A DNA stretch of 64,000 nt, taken from NCBI RefSeq assembly GCF_000454065.1, contig NZ_KE695650.1, positions 475,796-539,795 of the forward strand. The letters run 5' to 3'. Below, piece by piece: positions 27,957 through 37,131 of the stretch (the first letter of the stretch is position 1; each line of letters begins with the position of its first letter). Source of the stretch: Brevibacillus thermoruber 423 (lineage in GTDB: Bacteria; Bacillota; Bacilli; Brevibacillales; Brevibacillaceae). Made by a program: the position numbers and the translations under genes. The notes under the pieces were generated by a model, which was given only the letters and a program-made list of their open reading frames with translations, had not been told where the DNA came from and did no database searches.

Positions 27957-29447
27957 TCAGGAAGCTCGCTGTCCGGCGCTTCGGGCGGTGATGTTCTCGT
28001 AGTCCGCCGCGCTCATCAGGCTCGGGTTGTCCTTCATCAACCAGGTGTAGACGACGAGGGAGATCAACAGCCCACAGGTCCAGGCGTTGTCCCAGACAAT
28101 GGTCAGGCCGGGGATCTGCTTGCAGACAAACGGCACGGCGATGCCGATCAGCATGGCCCAGATGGCCCGCATGTTGTAGCCGCTCTTGTACGAATACATG
28201 CCGTCCGGCCGGTACAGTTCGGTCAGATGGATGCGCCGTTTGCGCACCAGCCAGTAATCGGCGATGGCGATCCCGTCGATGGGACCGAGCAGGGCGCCGT
28301 ACGTCCCCAGCCAGAGGAAGATGTAGTTGCCGAAGTTCTCCAGGATGTACCACGGCTGCATCAGAAGGGCGACGACTCCGGTGATGATCGCCCCAGCGCC
28401 AAACGACATCCGGCGGGGCGCCAGATTTTCCACGGCGCGGGCCGGTGCCACGACGTTGGCCGCCACGTTTGTCGTCAGCGTCGCCAAAATAATCCCCAGC
28501 GTTCCCAAAAAGATCGCCAGCGGGGAGAATTTGGCGAGCACCGCCGCCGGGTCCCAGATGGCTTCCCCGTAGATGACCACTGTGGCGGAGGCGACGGCCA
28601 CCCCGATGAACGAAAAGCCGCCCATGGTGGTTGGCAGGGCGACGGACTGTCCGATCACCTGGGCTTTCTGGCTCTTGGCGTAGCGGCAGAAGTCCGGGAT
28701 GTTCAGCGCCATGGTCGACCAGAAGGCGATGGCGCCCGTCAAGGCGGGGAAAAACACCTTCAGGAAATCGGCGGTGGTGGTGAGTTTGGACGGAGCGGAG
28801 AGCATCGGTCCCCAGCCGCCCGCCTTGGTGACCGCCCAGACGAGCAGCGCCAGGCCCATGATGATCAGCGTGGGCGCGGCCCAGAACTCCATCCGCCTGA
28901 TCGCTTCCGGCCCGCGGTAGGAGATCCAGACGTTCAGCGCCCAGAAGCCGAAAAAGGCGATCCAGGTGTGGCCGGGAATGCTGCCCCAGCCGCCCAACGA
29001 CTGCAGCAGTGTGTCGATGGCGGTCCCGCCGAACCAGCAGTTGATGCCGAACCATCCCGCGCCGATCAGCCCGCGGGCCACGGCGGGGATGTGAGCCCCT
29101 TTGGAGCCGAACCAGAGCCGGGCGTAGACCGGGTACGGTATGCCGAATTTCGTTCCGGCGTGGGAGTTGAGCAAAATGGGAATGAGGACGATACAGTTGC
29201 CGAGAATGATCGTCAGAATGGCCTGCCACCAGTTCATGCCGAGCGAGATGAGTCCGGCTGCCATCGCATAGGTGGGCAGACAGATCGCCATGCCGATCCA
29301 GAGACTGGCGAAGTTGTAGGTGGTCCAGTTGTGTTCCTCCCGGTTCGTGGGACGGAGGCCGTCGTTGTACAGCGGACTGTTCCGGATCTGTTTTTCGCCA
29401 TCTTTCGTCAACGTGACGATGCCGTCCGACTCAACCTGTGTCTTCAT
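27957..29447 (-). CDS. NCS1-family nucleobase/hydantoin/allantoin permease
   Basis: A 496-residue integral membrane protein with about 12 hydrophobic helices and the NCS1 opening (NREEHNWTTYNFASLWIGM). Typical family segments include SRAGIKFGIPYPVYAR-like (here AGTKFGIPYPVYARLWFGS), GWFGINCWFGGTAI and FGLLGPIDGI-like (LLGPIDGIAIADYWLV). NCS1 proteins import uracil, cytosine, allantoin, hydantoins or thiamine by cation symport. Next to a dihydropyrimidinase cluster, uracil, dihydrouracil or a hydantoin is the likely substrate. ATG 29447 follows AAAGGAGGG. A TATAAT -10 on the same strand lies at 29520-29525. Confidence 0.9.
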   Translation of the reverse strand: MKTQVESDGIVTLTKDGEKQIRNSPLYNDGLRPTNREEHNWTTYNFASLWIGMAICLPTYAMAAGLISLGMNWWQAILTIILGNCIVLIPILLNSHAGTKFGIPYPVYARLWFGSKGAHIPAVARGLIGAGWFGINCWFGGTAIDTLLQSLGGWGSIPGHTWIAFFGFWALNVWISYRGPEAIRRMEFWAAPTLIIMGLALLVWAVTKAGGWGPMLSAPSKLTTTADFLKVFFPALTGAIAFWSTMALNIPDFCRYAKSQKAQVIGQSVALPTTMGGFSFIGVAVASATVVIYGEAIWDPAAVLAKFSPLAIFLGTLGIILATLTTNVAANVVAPARAVENLAPRRMSFGAGAIITGVVALLMQPWYILENFGNYIFLWLGTYGALLGPIDGIAIADYWLVRKRRIHLTELYRPDGMYSYKSGYNMRAIWAMLIGIAVPFVCKQIPGLTIVWDNAWTCGLLISLVVYTWLMKDNPSLMSAADYENITARSAGQRAS

Positions 29448-29519
29448 CGCAATCCCTCCTTTTGTAAAGAATGCCGCGCGCGGACAAGCCAAACGGTTGT
29501 CTCGGGCGCGGGATGCTAC

Positions 29520-29525
29520 ATTATA
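29520..29525 (-). promoter_or_regulatory. candidate -10 of the NCS1 permease gene
   Basis: A perfect TATAAT on the minus strand, 73 bases before the start codon; no good -35 at the expected place. Confidence 0.35.
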
Positions 29526-29565
29526 TTGGGCCGTCCGGCTGCTAATTACAGAATTTTCGGGCAGA

Positions 29566-29594
29566 AGGAAAGCCCGGAACGCGCTGTTCCGGGC
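29566..29594 (-). terminator. rho-independent terminator of the ubiD-type gene
   Basis: A 10-bp stem (29570-29579 with 29585-29594), loop of 5, then a T-rich run on the minus strand, separating the decarboxylase from the downstream permease. Confidence 0.8.
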
Positions 29595-29621
29595 TCGGCT
29601 GTTGCTGTCGAACGCAGTCGA

Positions 29622-31382
29622 TTACTTGGGGAAATATTCCTTCCAGCGGCGGTCCACCAAAGCGGCGATGTCGGGACGGGTCTCCACCTCATCGGGATAG
29701 AACGGCTTCATCCGGGCGTCGACGACGAGCGGTCCCTCGTAACGGATCTTGTTGCGGACAATCGTCGAACGGGCGTACAGATCGTGCGCCGGGTCGAAGC
29801 GGGTAAAGACGGTCCAGAGGAAGCGGCTCTGGCTCTCGGCGATGGACGCGTCGTCCACGATGCAGATCATCGGCCAGTCGCGCAGATGCTCGTTTGCGTA
29901 GGGCAGCAGCTCTTCGCCCAGTTCCGGCCGCTCTTCAAAACCGGGGCCGGAAATGACCAGGCAGCCCGGGCAGAACGATTCGATCTTGGCAATGCCGGGG
30001 ATGCCTTCGCCGCGGTACTCGCGCGGCAGGTCGCGCACCGGATCGCCGATGCCGAGCATGACCCCCTTGGAGCCGTGGTTGAACTTGCGCCCCGTGTAGT
30101 CGAGCGTATCGTTGGACGTGTCGTTGACAATCAACAGGTCGCGCTCCGGCTGGAAGCGGGCGAGGACGATTTCCAAAAAGTGCTTGAAGTTGCTCAAGTC
30201 GCACGGAACGTCCGTCACCATCAAAAACTTGGTCAGGGTCAACTGTCCTTCGCCCAGGATGCGGAAGGCGTGGGCCATCGCTTCCTTGTAGTAGCTCTCC
30301 CTGACGATCGCGCCGGCCAACGCGTGGAAACCGGTCTCGCCGTATGTCCACAGCGCCTTGACGCCGGGCATGACGATCGGGAAGAGCGGGGACAGCAGCC
30401 GCTGCAGGTACTCGCCGATGAAGAAGTCCTCCTGCCGCGGCTTGCCGACGACCGTGGCCGGGTAAATCGCGTCTTTGCGCCGCCACATCTGCTTCACGTG
30501 GAAGACGGGAAAGTCGTGCGTCCAGGAGTAGTAGCCAAAATGGTCGCCGAACGGTCCTTCCGGCCGGCGCACGTGCGGCGGGACTTCCCCGGCAAAGACG
30601 AATTCCGCTTCCGCCACGATCCGGTGCGGATGGTTGGGGACCTCGGCCAGCTTCAGCTTGTCACCCATCAGCAGGGAGGCGAATACCAGTTCCGGCACCA
30701 TCTCCGGCAGCGGCGCGATGGCCGAGATGATCAGCGCCGGCGGTCCGCCGATCGTGAGCGTCACGGGGAGCGGCTGGTTCCGTTTTTCCGCCTCGTGGTA
30801 GTGGAAACCGCCGCCTTTGTGAATCTGCCAGTGCATGCCGGTCGTGTTTTTGTCGTAGATTTGGATGCGGTACATGCCCAGGTTGTGTTCTTTCGTCTCG
30901 GGGTGCTCCGTGTAGACGAGCGGCAGGGTGACGAACGGACCGCCGTCCAGATGCCAGCTTGTGAGCGCCGGCAGTTGGGTCATGTCCACGTCGGTCGTGG
31001 ACAGTTCCATGACCGGTGCCTTCGATTGCGGCACCGTCCTGGTCCCGGTGCGCATGATCCCCATGAGCGGCGAACGCAGCTCCCACAATCCCGACAGCCT
31101 GGGCGGCAGGAGCTTGTCCAGGCCGTGCACCAGCTCCCGGATGATCGACTCCGGCTTGGGGCCAAACGCCATGTCGACCCGCTCCACGGTCCCGAACAGG
31201 TTGGTGACGACGGGAAACGACTTGCCTTTTACATTGGTAAACAGAAGAGCAGGTCCTCCGTCTTCGATTACGCGGCGGTGAATTTCCGCCAATTCCAAAT
31301 ACGGGTCAACCGGCGCGTCGATTTCCACCAACTGGCCGGAGCGCCGCAGTTGTTCCATAAACGAACGCAGGTTTGCGTGCAT
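29622..31382 (-). CDS. UbiD-family prenyl-FMN-dependent decarboxylase
   Basis: A 586-residue enzyme of the UbiD family. Conserved blocks are present: GMYRIQIYDKNTTGMHWQIH then KGGGFHYHEAEKR, IGGPPALI, and the catalytic-region EGPFGDHFGYYSWTHDFPVF followed by RRKDAIYPATVVGKPRQED. UbiD enzymes reversibly decarboxylate aromatic or unsaturated acids using prenylated FMN made by UbiX. No ubiX-like gene is in this window. The family includes the polyprenyl-hydroxybenzoate enzyme and the menaquinone futalosine-pathway enzyme as well as catabolic ones; the substrate cannot be assigned. ATG 31382 has GGAGGT 10 bases upstream. It is divergent from the sensor kinase. Confidence 0.88.
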   Translation of the reverse strand: MHANLRSFMEQLRRSGQLVEIDAPVDPYLELAEIHRRVIEDGGPALLFTNVKGKSFPVVTNLFGTVERVDMAFGPKPESIIRELVHGLDKLLPPRLSGLWELRSPLMGIMRTGTRTVPQSKAPVMELSTTDVDMTQLPALTSWHLDGGPFVTLPLVYTEHPETKEHNLGMYRIQIYDKNTTGMHWQIHKGGGFHYHEAEKRNQPLPVTLTIGGPPALIISAIAPLPEMVPELVFASLLMGDKLKLAEVPNHPHRIVAEAEFVFAGEVPPHVRRPEGPFGDHFGYYSWTHDFPVFHVKQMWRRKDAIYPATVVGKPRQEDFFIGEYLQRLLSPLFPIVMPGVKALWTYGETGFHALAGAIVRESYYKEAMAHAFRILGEGQLTLTKFLMVTDVPCDLSNFKHFLEIVLARFQPERDLLIVNDTSNDTLDYTGRKFNHGSKGVMLGIGDPVRDLPREYRGEGIPGIAKIESFCPGCLVISGPGFEERPELGEELLPYANEHLRDWPMICIVDDASIAESQSRFLWTVFTRFDPAHDLYARSTIVRNKIRYEGPLVVDARMKPFYPDEVETRPDIAALVDRRWKEYFPK

Positions 31383-31496
31383 CTGTCGTAACCTCCACAT
31401 CCCCTTCAATTCCCTCTCTACTGTACACGAACGGCGCTGGCGAATCTACCTTTTTTCCTGCGGGAGATGGTAAGATGAACGGGAGGTGAACCAACC

Positions 31497-33116
31497 ATGA
31501 TGTCGGCACGATTTCGCCTGACGCTGCAAACGCGGATGATTTTGCTGATGACGCTTGTCATCATCGTCATTATCGGGGCGATGGGCGCGGTGTTTTCTTC
31601 GATGATTGCCGCATCGATCGAAGACCAGGTGGGAAAACGCGCCCTGAGCGTGGCCAAGATCATGGCCCATCTGCCGCAGGTACGCGGTGCATTTGCCACC
31701 GGCCATCCCACGCAGATCATCCAGCCGATCGCCGAGAATGTGCGCATCCAGACGGACGCCGAGTTCGTCGTGGTGGGCGACCGGAAAGGGATACGCGTCG
31801 CCCATCCGCTGCCGGACCGCATCGGCAGGGAAATGGTGGGCGGCGACAACGAACCCGCGCTGCTGCACGGCCAGTCTTACGTTTCCAAAGCCGTGGGCAG
31901 CTTGGGACCGTCCCTGCGGGGAAAAGTGCCGATCCATAACGACGCGGGAGACGTGATCGGGATCGTCTCGGTCGGCTTTCTGCTGGAGGATATCGAAGCG
32001 GCGATCGACAGCTATCAGCGGAAGGTGCTACTGATCCTCGCCCTCGGCGTTCTCTTCGGCACGGCCGGTGCGATCTGGCTGAGCCGGTACTTCAAGCGGG
32101 CCATCCTCGGCCTGGAACCGGAGGAGATCGCCTCCTTGTACATGGAGCGAAATGCCGTGCTGGAATCGGTCCGCGAGGGGATCATCGCCATCAACCGCCA
32201 CGGCAGGGTGACGATGGCCAACAAGGCGGCGATCCAGATCCTGGGCCTCCCGGACGAGGAGCTGCGGGACAGGCCGATCCTGGAGCTGCTGCCGGACAGC
32301 CGGATGCCGGAGGTGTTGGAGTCCGGGGAGCATCAATTGGACCGGGAGAGCACGATTGCCGGAAAAGAGATCCTCGTCAACCGCGTACCGATCAAGTGGA
32401 TGGGCAGGGTGGTCGGCGTCGTCAGCAGCTTCCGCCCCAGATCCGAGATTGACCAGTTGGCGTCCGAACTGTCCCAGGCGCGGCGGTATGCGGACGTGCT
32501 GCGGGCGCAGACGCACGAATTTCACAATCTTCTGTATACGATCTCCGGCCTGCTGCAGTTGGGATCGATTCAGGAGGCCATCGAGCTGATCACGAGTGAG
32601 ACTTCGGCGGAGCAGGAACTGGTCCTGTTCCTCGCCAAGCAGGTGCCCGACCCGCTGATCGGGGCGCTGCTTTTGGGCATGCACAATCGGGCCAAGGAAC
32701 TGAAGATTCAGTTTTCCGTCAATCGCGACAGCCGGTTGAAGGAACTGCCAGCCGACGTCAATCGGCAGCAGGTGGTCGTGATGCTGGGCAACCTGATTCA
32801 AAACGCCTTGGAAGCGGTCGGGGAGAGCAGATCCGGACCCAACGTGGTGGAATGCTATCTGTCGGACGCCGGCAGCGAGATTTTGTTTGAAGTGGAAGAC
32901 TCCGGACCGGGCGTGGACGACTCGATTCGCGAGAAGATTTTTGAACACGGCTTTTCGACCAAACCGGGCGAGCGGCGCGGCATCGGGCTGGCCAAGGTGA
33001 AAGGCATCGTCGAGGAGATGGGCGGGTATATCCTGGTCGGAAAAAGCGAGTGGGGCGGCGCGCTGTTTACGGTGTCGCTGGCAAAAGAACGGAGGGGAAC
33101 ACATGAAGCCGGTTGA
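31497..33116 (+). CDS. CitA/DcuS-type sensor histidine kinase
   Basis: A 539-residue membrane kinase. TM1 (about 14-36), an extracytoplasmic PDC/PAS-like sensor (about 38-172, with FVVVGDRKGIRVAHP and DVIGIVSVGFLLEDI), TM2 (about 176-196), a cytoplasmic PAS (ERNAVLESVREGIIAINRHG), the phospho-acceptor His340 in AQTHEFHNLL, and an HATPase domain (NLIQNALEAV, VEDSGPGVDD, RRGIGLAKVKGIVEEMGG). This family senses C4-dicarboxylates or citrate. It sits upstream of the tctCBA transporter, so a di- or tricarboxylate ligand is likely. GGAGGTG precedes ATG 31497. It overlaps the response-regulator gene by 14 bases. Confidence 0.92.
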   Translation: MMSARFRLTLQTRMILLMTLVIIVIIGAMGAVFSSMIAASIEDQVGKRALSVAKIMAHLPQVRGAFATGHPTQIIQPIAENVRIQTDAEFVVVGDRKGIRVAHPLPDRIGREMVGGDNEPALLHGQSYVSKAVGSLGPSLRGKVPIHNDAGDVIGIVSVGFLLEDIEAAIDSYQRKVLLILALGVLFGTAGAIWLSRYFKRAILGLEPEEIASLYMERNAVLESVREGIIAINRHGRVTMANKAAIQILGLPDEELRDRPILELLPDSRMPEVLESGEHQLDRESTIAGKEILVNRVPIKWMGRVVGVVSSFRPRSEIDQLASELSQARRYADVLRAQTHEFHNLLYTISGLLQLGSIQEAIELITSETSAEQELVLFLAKQVPDPLIGALLLGMHNRAKELKIQFSVNRDSRLKELPADVNRQQVVVMLGNLIQNALEAVGESRSGPNVVECYLSDAGSEILFEVEDSGPGVDDSIREKIFEHGFSTKPGERRGIGLAKVKGIVEEMGGYILVGKSEWGGALFTVSLAKERRGTHEAG

Positions 33117-33789
33117 GGTATTGATCGTGGAAGATGACATTCGCATCATCGACATTAATCGGCGGTTTGTGGAAAAGATCGCGGGATTTCGCGTCATCGC
33201 CACCGCGACCAGCGGGGAGGAGGCCAAGGAGCTGATCGCCAGTGCCAAGCCGCACCTGGTCCTCTTGGACGTCTATCTGCCGGACACGCTGGGGACCGAG
33301 CTGGTCTGGCAGATGCGGCAGCAGCACCGCGACGTGGACATCATCATGATCACCGCCGCCAAGGAAATCGAGATGGTGCAGCACGCCCTGCGCGGCGGGG
33401 TGTACGACTACATCGTCAAACCGCTGGTGTTTGAACGCTTCCGTGAGCGGCTGGAGAGCTACCGGGAGCACTTCTGGCGCACCCGGGAAGCGGGCGAAGT
33501 GGACCAGGAGGAGATCGACCGGATGCTGACCCGGCAGCTTGCGACAGCGAAGCCGCGCGATTCGCTCATCCCCAAGGGAATCGACGCGCTCACGCTGGAC
33601 AAGGTGGTCAGCGCCATCAAACGGGCGGACAGGTCGGGCCTCTCCGCCGAAGAGGTGGGCAGGGAGATCGGCACCAGCCGCACCACGGCGCGGCGCTACC
33701 TGGAATACCTGGTGGCGGAAGGAAAGGCGCAGGCCGATCTGGTGTACGGCACAGTGGGACGGCCGGAGCGAAAATACAGGCTGCTGTGA
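33103..33789 (+). CDS. CitB/DctR-type response regulator
   Basis: A 228-residue regulator with a receiver domain (LIVEDDIRIIDINRRF, phospho-acceptor Asp56 in HLVLLDVYLPD, Lys in YIVKPL) and a C-terminal helix-turn-helix (LSAEEVGREIGTSRTTARRY) of the CitB/DpiA type. It is the partner of the overlapping kinase gene and probably controls tctCBA immediately downstream. AACGGAGGGG gives the ribosome site inside the kinase gene. Confidence 0.92.
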   Translation: MKPVEVLIVEDDIRIIDINRRFVEKIAGFRVIATATSGEEAKELIASAKPHLVLLDVYLPDTLGTELVWQMRQQHRDVDIIMITAAKEIEMVQHALRGGVYDYIVKPLVFERFRERLESYREHFWRTREAGEVDQEEIDRMLTRQLATAKPRDSLIPKGIDALTLDKVVSAIKRADRSGLSAEEVGREIGTSRTTARRYLEYLVAEGKAQADLVYGTVGRPERKYRLL

Positions 33790-33864
33790 GAAGTCTTCCC
33801 GGATGCGGGAAACAAGCGGTGCACATTATGAACAATATGGACGTAATATTCAAAATCTTTCTTA

Positions 33865-33881
33865 TGAACAAAAACTGTTCA
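33865..33881. promoter_or_regulatory. perfect inverted repeat upstream of tctC
   Basis: TGAACA-N5-TGTTCA, a 17-base dyad 75 bases before the tctC start; a plausible binding site for the adjacent response regulator. Confidence 0.45.
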
Positions 33882-33913
33882 GCCACCTCCCGGCGTGCTA
33901 CGTTTATCTCAGG

Positions 33914-33929
33914 TTGAATGCGCTTACAA
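33914..33929 (+). promoter_or_regulatory. candidate CcpA cre site
   Basis: TTGAATGCGCTTACAA matches the Bacillus consensus WTGNAANCGNWNNCAW at all but one of its specified positions. It lies 27 bases before the tctC start, downstream of the likely promoter, where CcpA would block transcription. Confidence 0.5.
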
Positions 33930-33955
33930 AAAACGTTAGACAAGGGGGCTGCGGT

Positions 33956-34990
33956 ATGAAAAAACGAATGGGTCTGATCGCGCTGTCCGTGGTGATGAGC
34001 CTGGCGCTCGCCGCGTGCGGCGGGGGGAACGGCACAGGAAGCTCCGCCTCCGGGCAGGGGGGCTCGGCCGGTTCCGGCTATCCGGACAAGCCGATCATCG
34101 TCGTCGCTCCGTCCGGCGCGGGAGGGGGCTGGGACAAGACCGCCCGCTCCGTCGCCAAGGTGCTGGGCGAGAGCAGGCTGGTCAGTCAGGCGATCACGGT
34201 GGAAAACAAGCCGGGCGGCGGCGGTGTGGTGTTCCTCGCCGAATACGTCAGCAAGGAAAAAGGGAACGCATACCGGCTGTTTGTCAGCTCGCCGCCGATC
34301 TTGATCAACCACAACAAAAAGGAGGGCAACAGCCCGTTCGGCTTCCGCGACGTCACGCCGCTGGCGCAGCTGACCAAGGACTACGGCGCCCTCGTGGTCA
34401 AGGCGGACTCGCCGTATCAGGACGTGAAGAGCTTGCTTGCGGCCATCAAGGAAAACCCGTCTGCCGTCACGGTGGCGGGCGGCTCGGCCCCCGGCTCGAT
34501 GGACCACCTGATCGCCGTTTTGCCGGCAGCCAAATACGGCATCGATCCGAAAGCGGTCAAATACGTCTCCTACGACGGCGGCGGCGAAGCGATGGCGGCG
34601 CTGCTCGGCGGCAACGCGGACATGATCGCGACAGACGCATCCAGCGTGGGCGAGTACCTGAAAGCGGGCAAAATCCGCGTGCTGGGCGTCACGTCCCCGG
34701 AACGGCTGGGCGGTGATCTGAAGGACGTGCCGACGTTGAAAGAGCAGGGGATTGACGCGGAATTTAACATCTGGCGCGGCGTCTTTGGGCCGGCCCAGAT
34801 GCCGGCTGACGCCAAGGCCTATTGGGATGCCAAATTGAAGGAGCTGTCCGAGAGCGAAGCGTGGAAAAAAGAGCTGGCCGCCAACGGCTGGGAGAGCGAA
34901 TACCGGGATTCCGCCAGCTTTACGGCTTTCCTCGAAGCGCAGGACAAGTTGGTCAAGGAGCTGCTGACCTCTCTGGGCATGTCGAAGTAA
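33956..34990 (+). CDS. tctC: tripartite tricarboxylate transporter, substrate-binding lipoprotein
   Basis: A 344-residue lipoprotein of the TctC/Bug family. The lipobox LALAAC places the modified cysteine at residue 21 after a basic MKKRMG. Family segments follow: YPDKPIIVVAPSGAGGGWDKTAR, VENKPGGGGVVFLAEYV, and the late VFGPAQMPADAKAYWDAKL. It captures a carboxylate outside the membrane and hands it to TctA/TctB. CAAGGGGG precedes ATG 33956. It heads the operon, with a candidate cre site and dyad upstream, so it is probably under both carbon-catabolite and two-component control. Confidence 0.93.
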   Translation: MKKRMGLIALSVVMSLALAACGGGNGTGSSASGQGGSAGSGYPDKPIIVVAPSGAGGGWDKTARSVAKVLGESRLVSQAITVENKPGGGGVVFLAEYVSKEKGNAYRLFVSSPPILINHNKKEGNSPFGFRDVTPLAQLTKDYGALVVKADSPYQDVKSLLAAIKENPSAVTVAGGSAPGSMDHLIAVLPAAKYGIDPKAVKYVSYDGGGEAMAALLGGNADMIATDASSVGEYLKAGKIRVLGVTSPERLGGDLKDVPTLKEQGIDAEFNIWRGVFGPAQMPADAKAYWDAKLKELSESEAWKKELAANGWESEYRDSASFTAFLEAQDKLVKELLTSLGMSK

Positions 34991-35053
34991 GGGAGAGGGG
35001 CCCCCTTTCCTTCCTGTGGTCTTCCGTTTGTCATTCATCGCGAGGAGGTAACC

Positions 35054-35512
35054 ATGAACAAGACATTTGACCGCGCGAGCAGCATCCTCTTTGCCTTGAT
35101 CGGGGCGCTGTTTGTCGTGGAAAGCCGCAGCATTTCCACCAGCGCCTACGGCAGCGAAGTGGGGCCCAACCTCTTTCCGATGGGGCTGGGCATCCTTCTG
35201 ATCCTGCTCGGTCTTCGCCTGTTTTGGGAGACGTTCCGCTACCGGGGGGCGGTCCCGTCCGCCGTTCCGCTCCGGCACAAGCGCTTTTTGCTGATGCTTT
35301 TGGCCACCGTTTTGTATGCCTGGTTCCTTGAAGAGATCGGATACGTCATCGGCACGTTTCTCTTTTTGCTGGCCGGGTTCCGGCTGATGGGCAGCGCTAG
35401 TTGGTGGAAGTCGGCCGCCGTCGCGCTCGCCTTTTCCGTCGGGGTCTACGCCGTCTACGTGCACATCTTGAAAGGGACGCTGCCAGGATTTCCGTCCTGG
35501 CTTGGCTTGTAG
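35054..35512 (+). CDS. tctB: tripartite tricarboxylate transporter, small membrane subunit
   Basis: A 152-residue protein with four hydrophobic helices (about 9-23, 42-59, 77-95, 118-138) and the TctB opening (FDRASSILFALIGALFVVES). It is the small integral subunit, placed between tctC and tctA as in other such operons. GAGGAGGT precedes the start. Confidence 0.9.
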   Translation: MNKTFDRASSILFALIGALFVVESRSISTSAYGSEVGPNLFPMGLGILLILLGLRLFWETFRYRGAVPSAVPLRHKRFLLMLLATVLYAWFLEEIGYVIGTFLFLLAGFRLMGSASWWKSAAVALAFSVGVYAVYVHILKGTLPGFPSWLGL

Positions 35513-35524
35513 GGAGGGAGACGC

Positions 35525-37051
35525 ATGGAGGCTTTGCAGTATCTGGCGGACGGCTTCACCATCGCCCTGCAGTGGCACAATCTCGTCTACGCCTTTGTCG
35601 GTGTGCTGATCGGGACGGCGGTCGGGGTGCTGCCCGGCATCGGCCCGATGAGCGGGGTGGCGCTGCTGCTGCCGGTCACCGCGTCGCTGACCAACGGGCT
35701 CACTCCCGACCAGGCCGCGGCGAGTGCGCTGATTCTCCTGGCTGGAGTCTACTACGGCGCGATGTACGGCGGTTCCACGACGTCGATCCTGCTCAATACG
35801 CCCGGCGAGTCGTCCTCCGTCGTCACGACGCTGGACGGCTATCAGATGGCAAGGCAGGGACGCGCGGGAGCGGCCCTGGCGATTGCGGCGATCGGCTCGT
35901 TCGTCGCCGGGCTGGTGGCGCTGGTGGCACTGGTGTTTTTGGCGCAGCCGCTGTCCGAAGTGGCCCTCACGTTCGGCCCGGCCGAATACTTTTCGCTGAT
36001 GATTCTGGGGCTGTGCGCCGTCAGCGGCCTGGGCGGGAAGTCGATGACCAAGGCGCTGATCATGACCGTCTTCGGCCTGTTGCTGGCGACGATCGGAATC
36101 GACAACGTGTCCGGCGTGGCGCGGTTTACCTACGACATCCCCGACCTGTACCAGGGGTTGGAATTCCTGACGATTGCCGTCGGGCTGTTCGCGCTCGGCG
36201 AAGTGTTCAAGACCATTCTCGAGTCGGACGGAACGGAAGCCGAGATGATCAAGGTGGACCGCATCCTGCCGACCAAAGCCGATTTGAAACAGAGTGCCGC
36301 CCCGATCGCGCGGGGGTCCCTGTTGGGCTTTTTCATCGGCATCCTGCCGGGCGCGGGCGCGACGCTGGCGTCGTTTTTTTCCTACATCGTGGAGAAAAAG
36401 GTGAGCAGACAGCCGGAACGGTTCGGCAAAGGGGCGATCGAAGGCGTGGCCGCTCCGGAGTCGGCCAACAACGCGGCGTCCGGCGGAGCGATGATTCCGC
36501 TGTTGACGTTGGGGATTCCCGGCTCCGGGACGACGGCGATCCTCATGGGAGCGCTCCTGATGTACAACGTCCAGCCCGGTCCGCTGCTCTTTTCCGATCA
36601 CCCGCAGGTGGCCTGGGGGCTGATCGCCAGCATGTTCATCGGCAACGTGATGCTGCTGGTGCTCAACATGCCGCTGGTCAAAGTCTTTGCCAAAATAATC
36701 GAGACGCCCCCGCAGTACCTGATCCCGCTGATCATCGCGATTTCCGTGTTCGGCGTCTACGCGGTGCAGGTCAGCACGTTTGACCTGATGCTGCTGATCG
36801 CCTGCGGGGTGGCGGGGTACGTACTGGCGAAAAACGATTTCCCGCTTGCGCCATTGGTGCTGGGCCTGGTGCTGGGGCCGATGATCGAAAACAACATGCG
36901 GCGCGCCCTCACGACATCCAACGGCGACTATCTGATTTTCCTGCAAAAGCCGCTTTCCGCCGTCTTTCTCGCCTGCGCGCTGTTGTGGCTGGTCGTGCCG
37001 ATGCTGCTGAAGCTGCGCGGCCGTCAGGTAGTCGTCAACGAAGAAGCGTAA
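35525..37051 (+). CDS. tctA: tripartite tricarboxylate transporter, large permease subunit
   Basis: A 508-residue permease with about 12 membrane helices. TctA signatures: GVLIGTAVGVLPGIGPMSGV near the start, YYGAMYGGSTTSILLNTPGE, and the symmetric second half with GFFIGILPGAGATLASFFSY, VAAPESANNAASGGAMIPLLT and LGIPGSGTTAILMGAL. It uses an ion gradient to import the carboxylate delivered by TctC. It starts 12 bases after tctB with GGGAGGGAG in the gap. Confidence 0.93.
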   Translation: MEALQYLADGFTIALQWHNLVYAFVGVLIGTAVGVLPGIGPMSGVALLLPVTASLTNGLTPDQAAASALILLAGVYYGAMYGGSTTSILLNTPGESSSVVTTLDGYQMARQGRAGAALAIAAIGSFVAGLVALVALVFLAQPLSEVALTFGPAEYFSLMILGLCAVSGLGGKSMTKALIMTVFGLLLATIGIDNVSGVARFTYDIPDLYQGLEFLTIAVGLFALGEVFKTILESDGTEAEMIKVDRILPTKADLKQSAAPIARGSLLGFFIGILPGAGATLASFFSYIVEKKVSRQPERFGKGAIEGVAAPESANNAASGGAMIPLLTLGIPGSGTTAILMGALLMYNVQPGPLLFSDHPQVAWGLIASMFIGNVMLLVLNMPLVKVFAKIIETPPQYLIPLIIAISVFGVYAVQVSTFDLMLLIACGVAGYVLAKNDFPLAPLVLGLVLGPMIENNMRRALTTSNGDYLIFLQKPLSAVFLACALLWLVVPMLLKLRGRQVVVNEEA

Positions 37052-37131
37052 CTCGCGCCGTTTCCCCCTGTTGGCAAAAACAGCTTGACAGGCGGCCCCT
37101 GGCACTCTATCCTTGGAAAAATTCCGCAGAT

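Noticed and set aside
26152-29229. A 1025-residue minus-strand frame over the chemoreceptor and part of the permease
   Set aside because: Shadow of two recognised genes on different strands.
27891-31391. An 1166-residue plus-strand frame
   Set aside because: Antisense to the NCS1 permease and the UbiD-type gene, both well supported.
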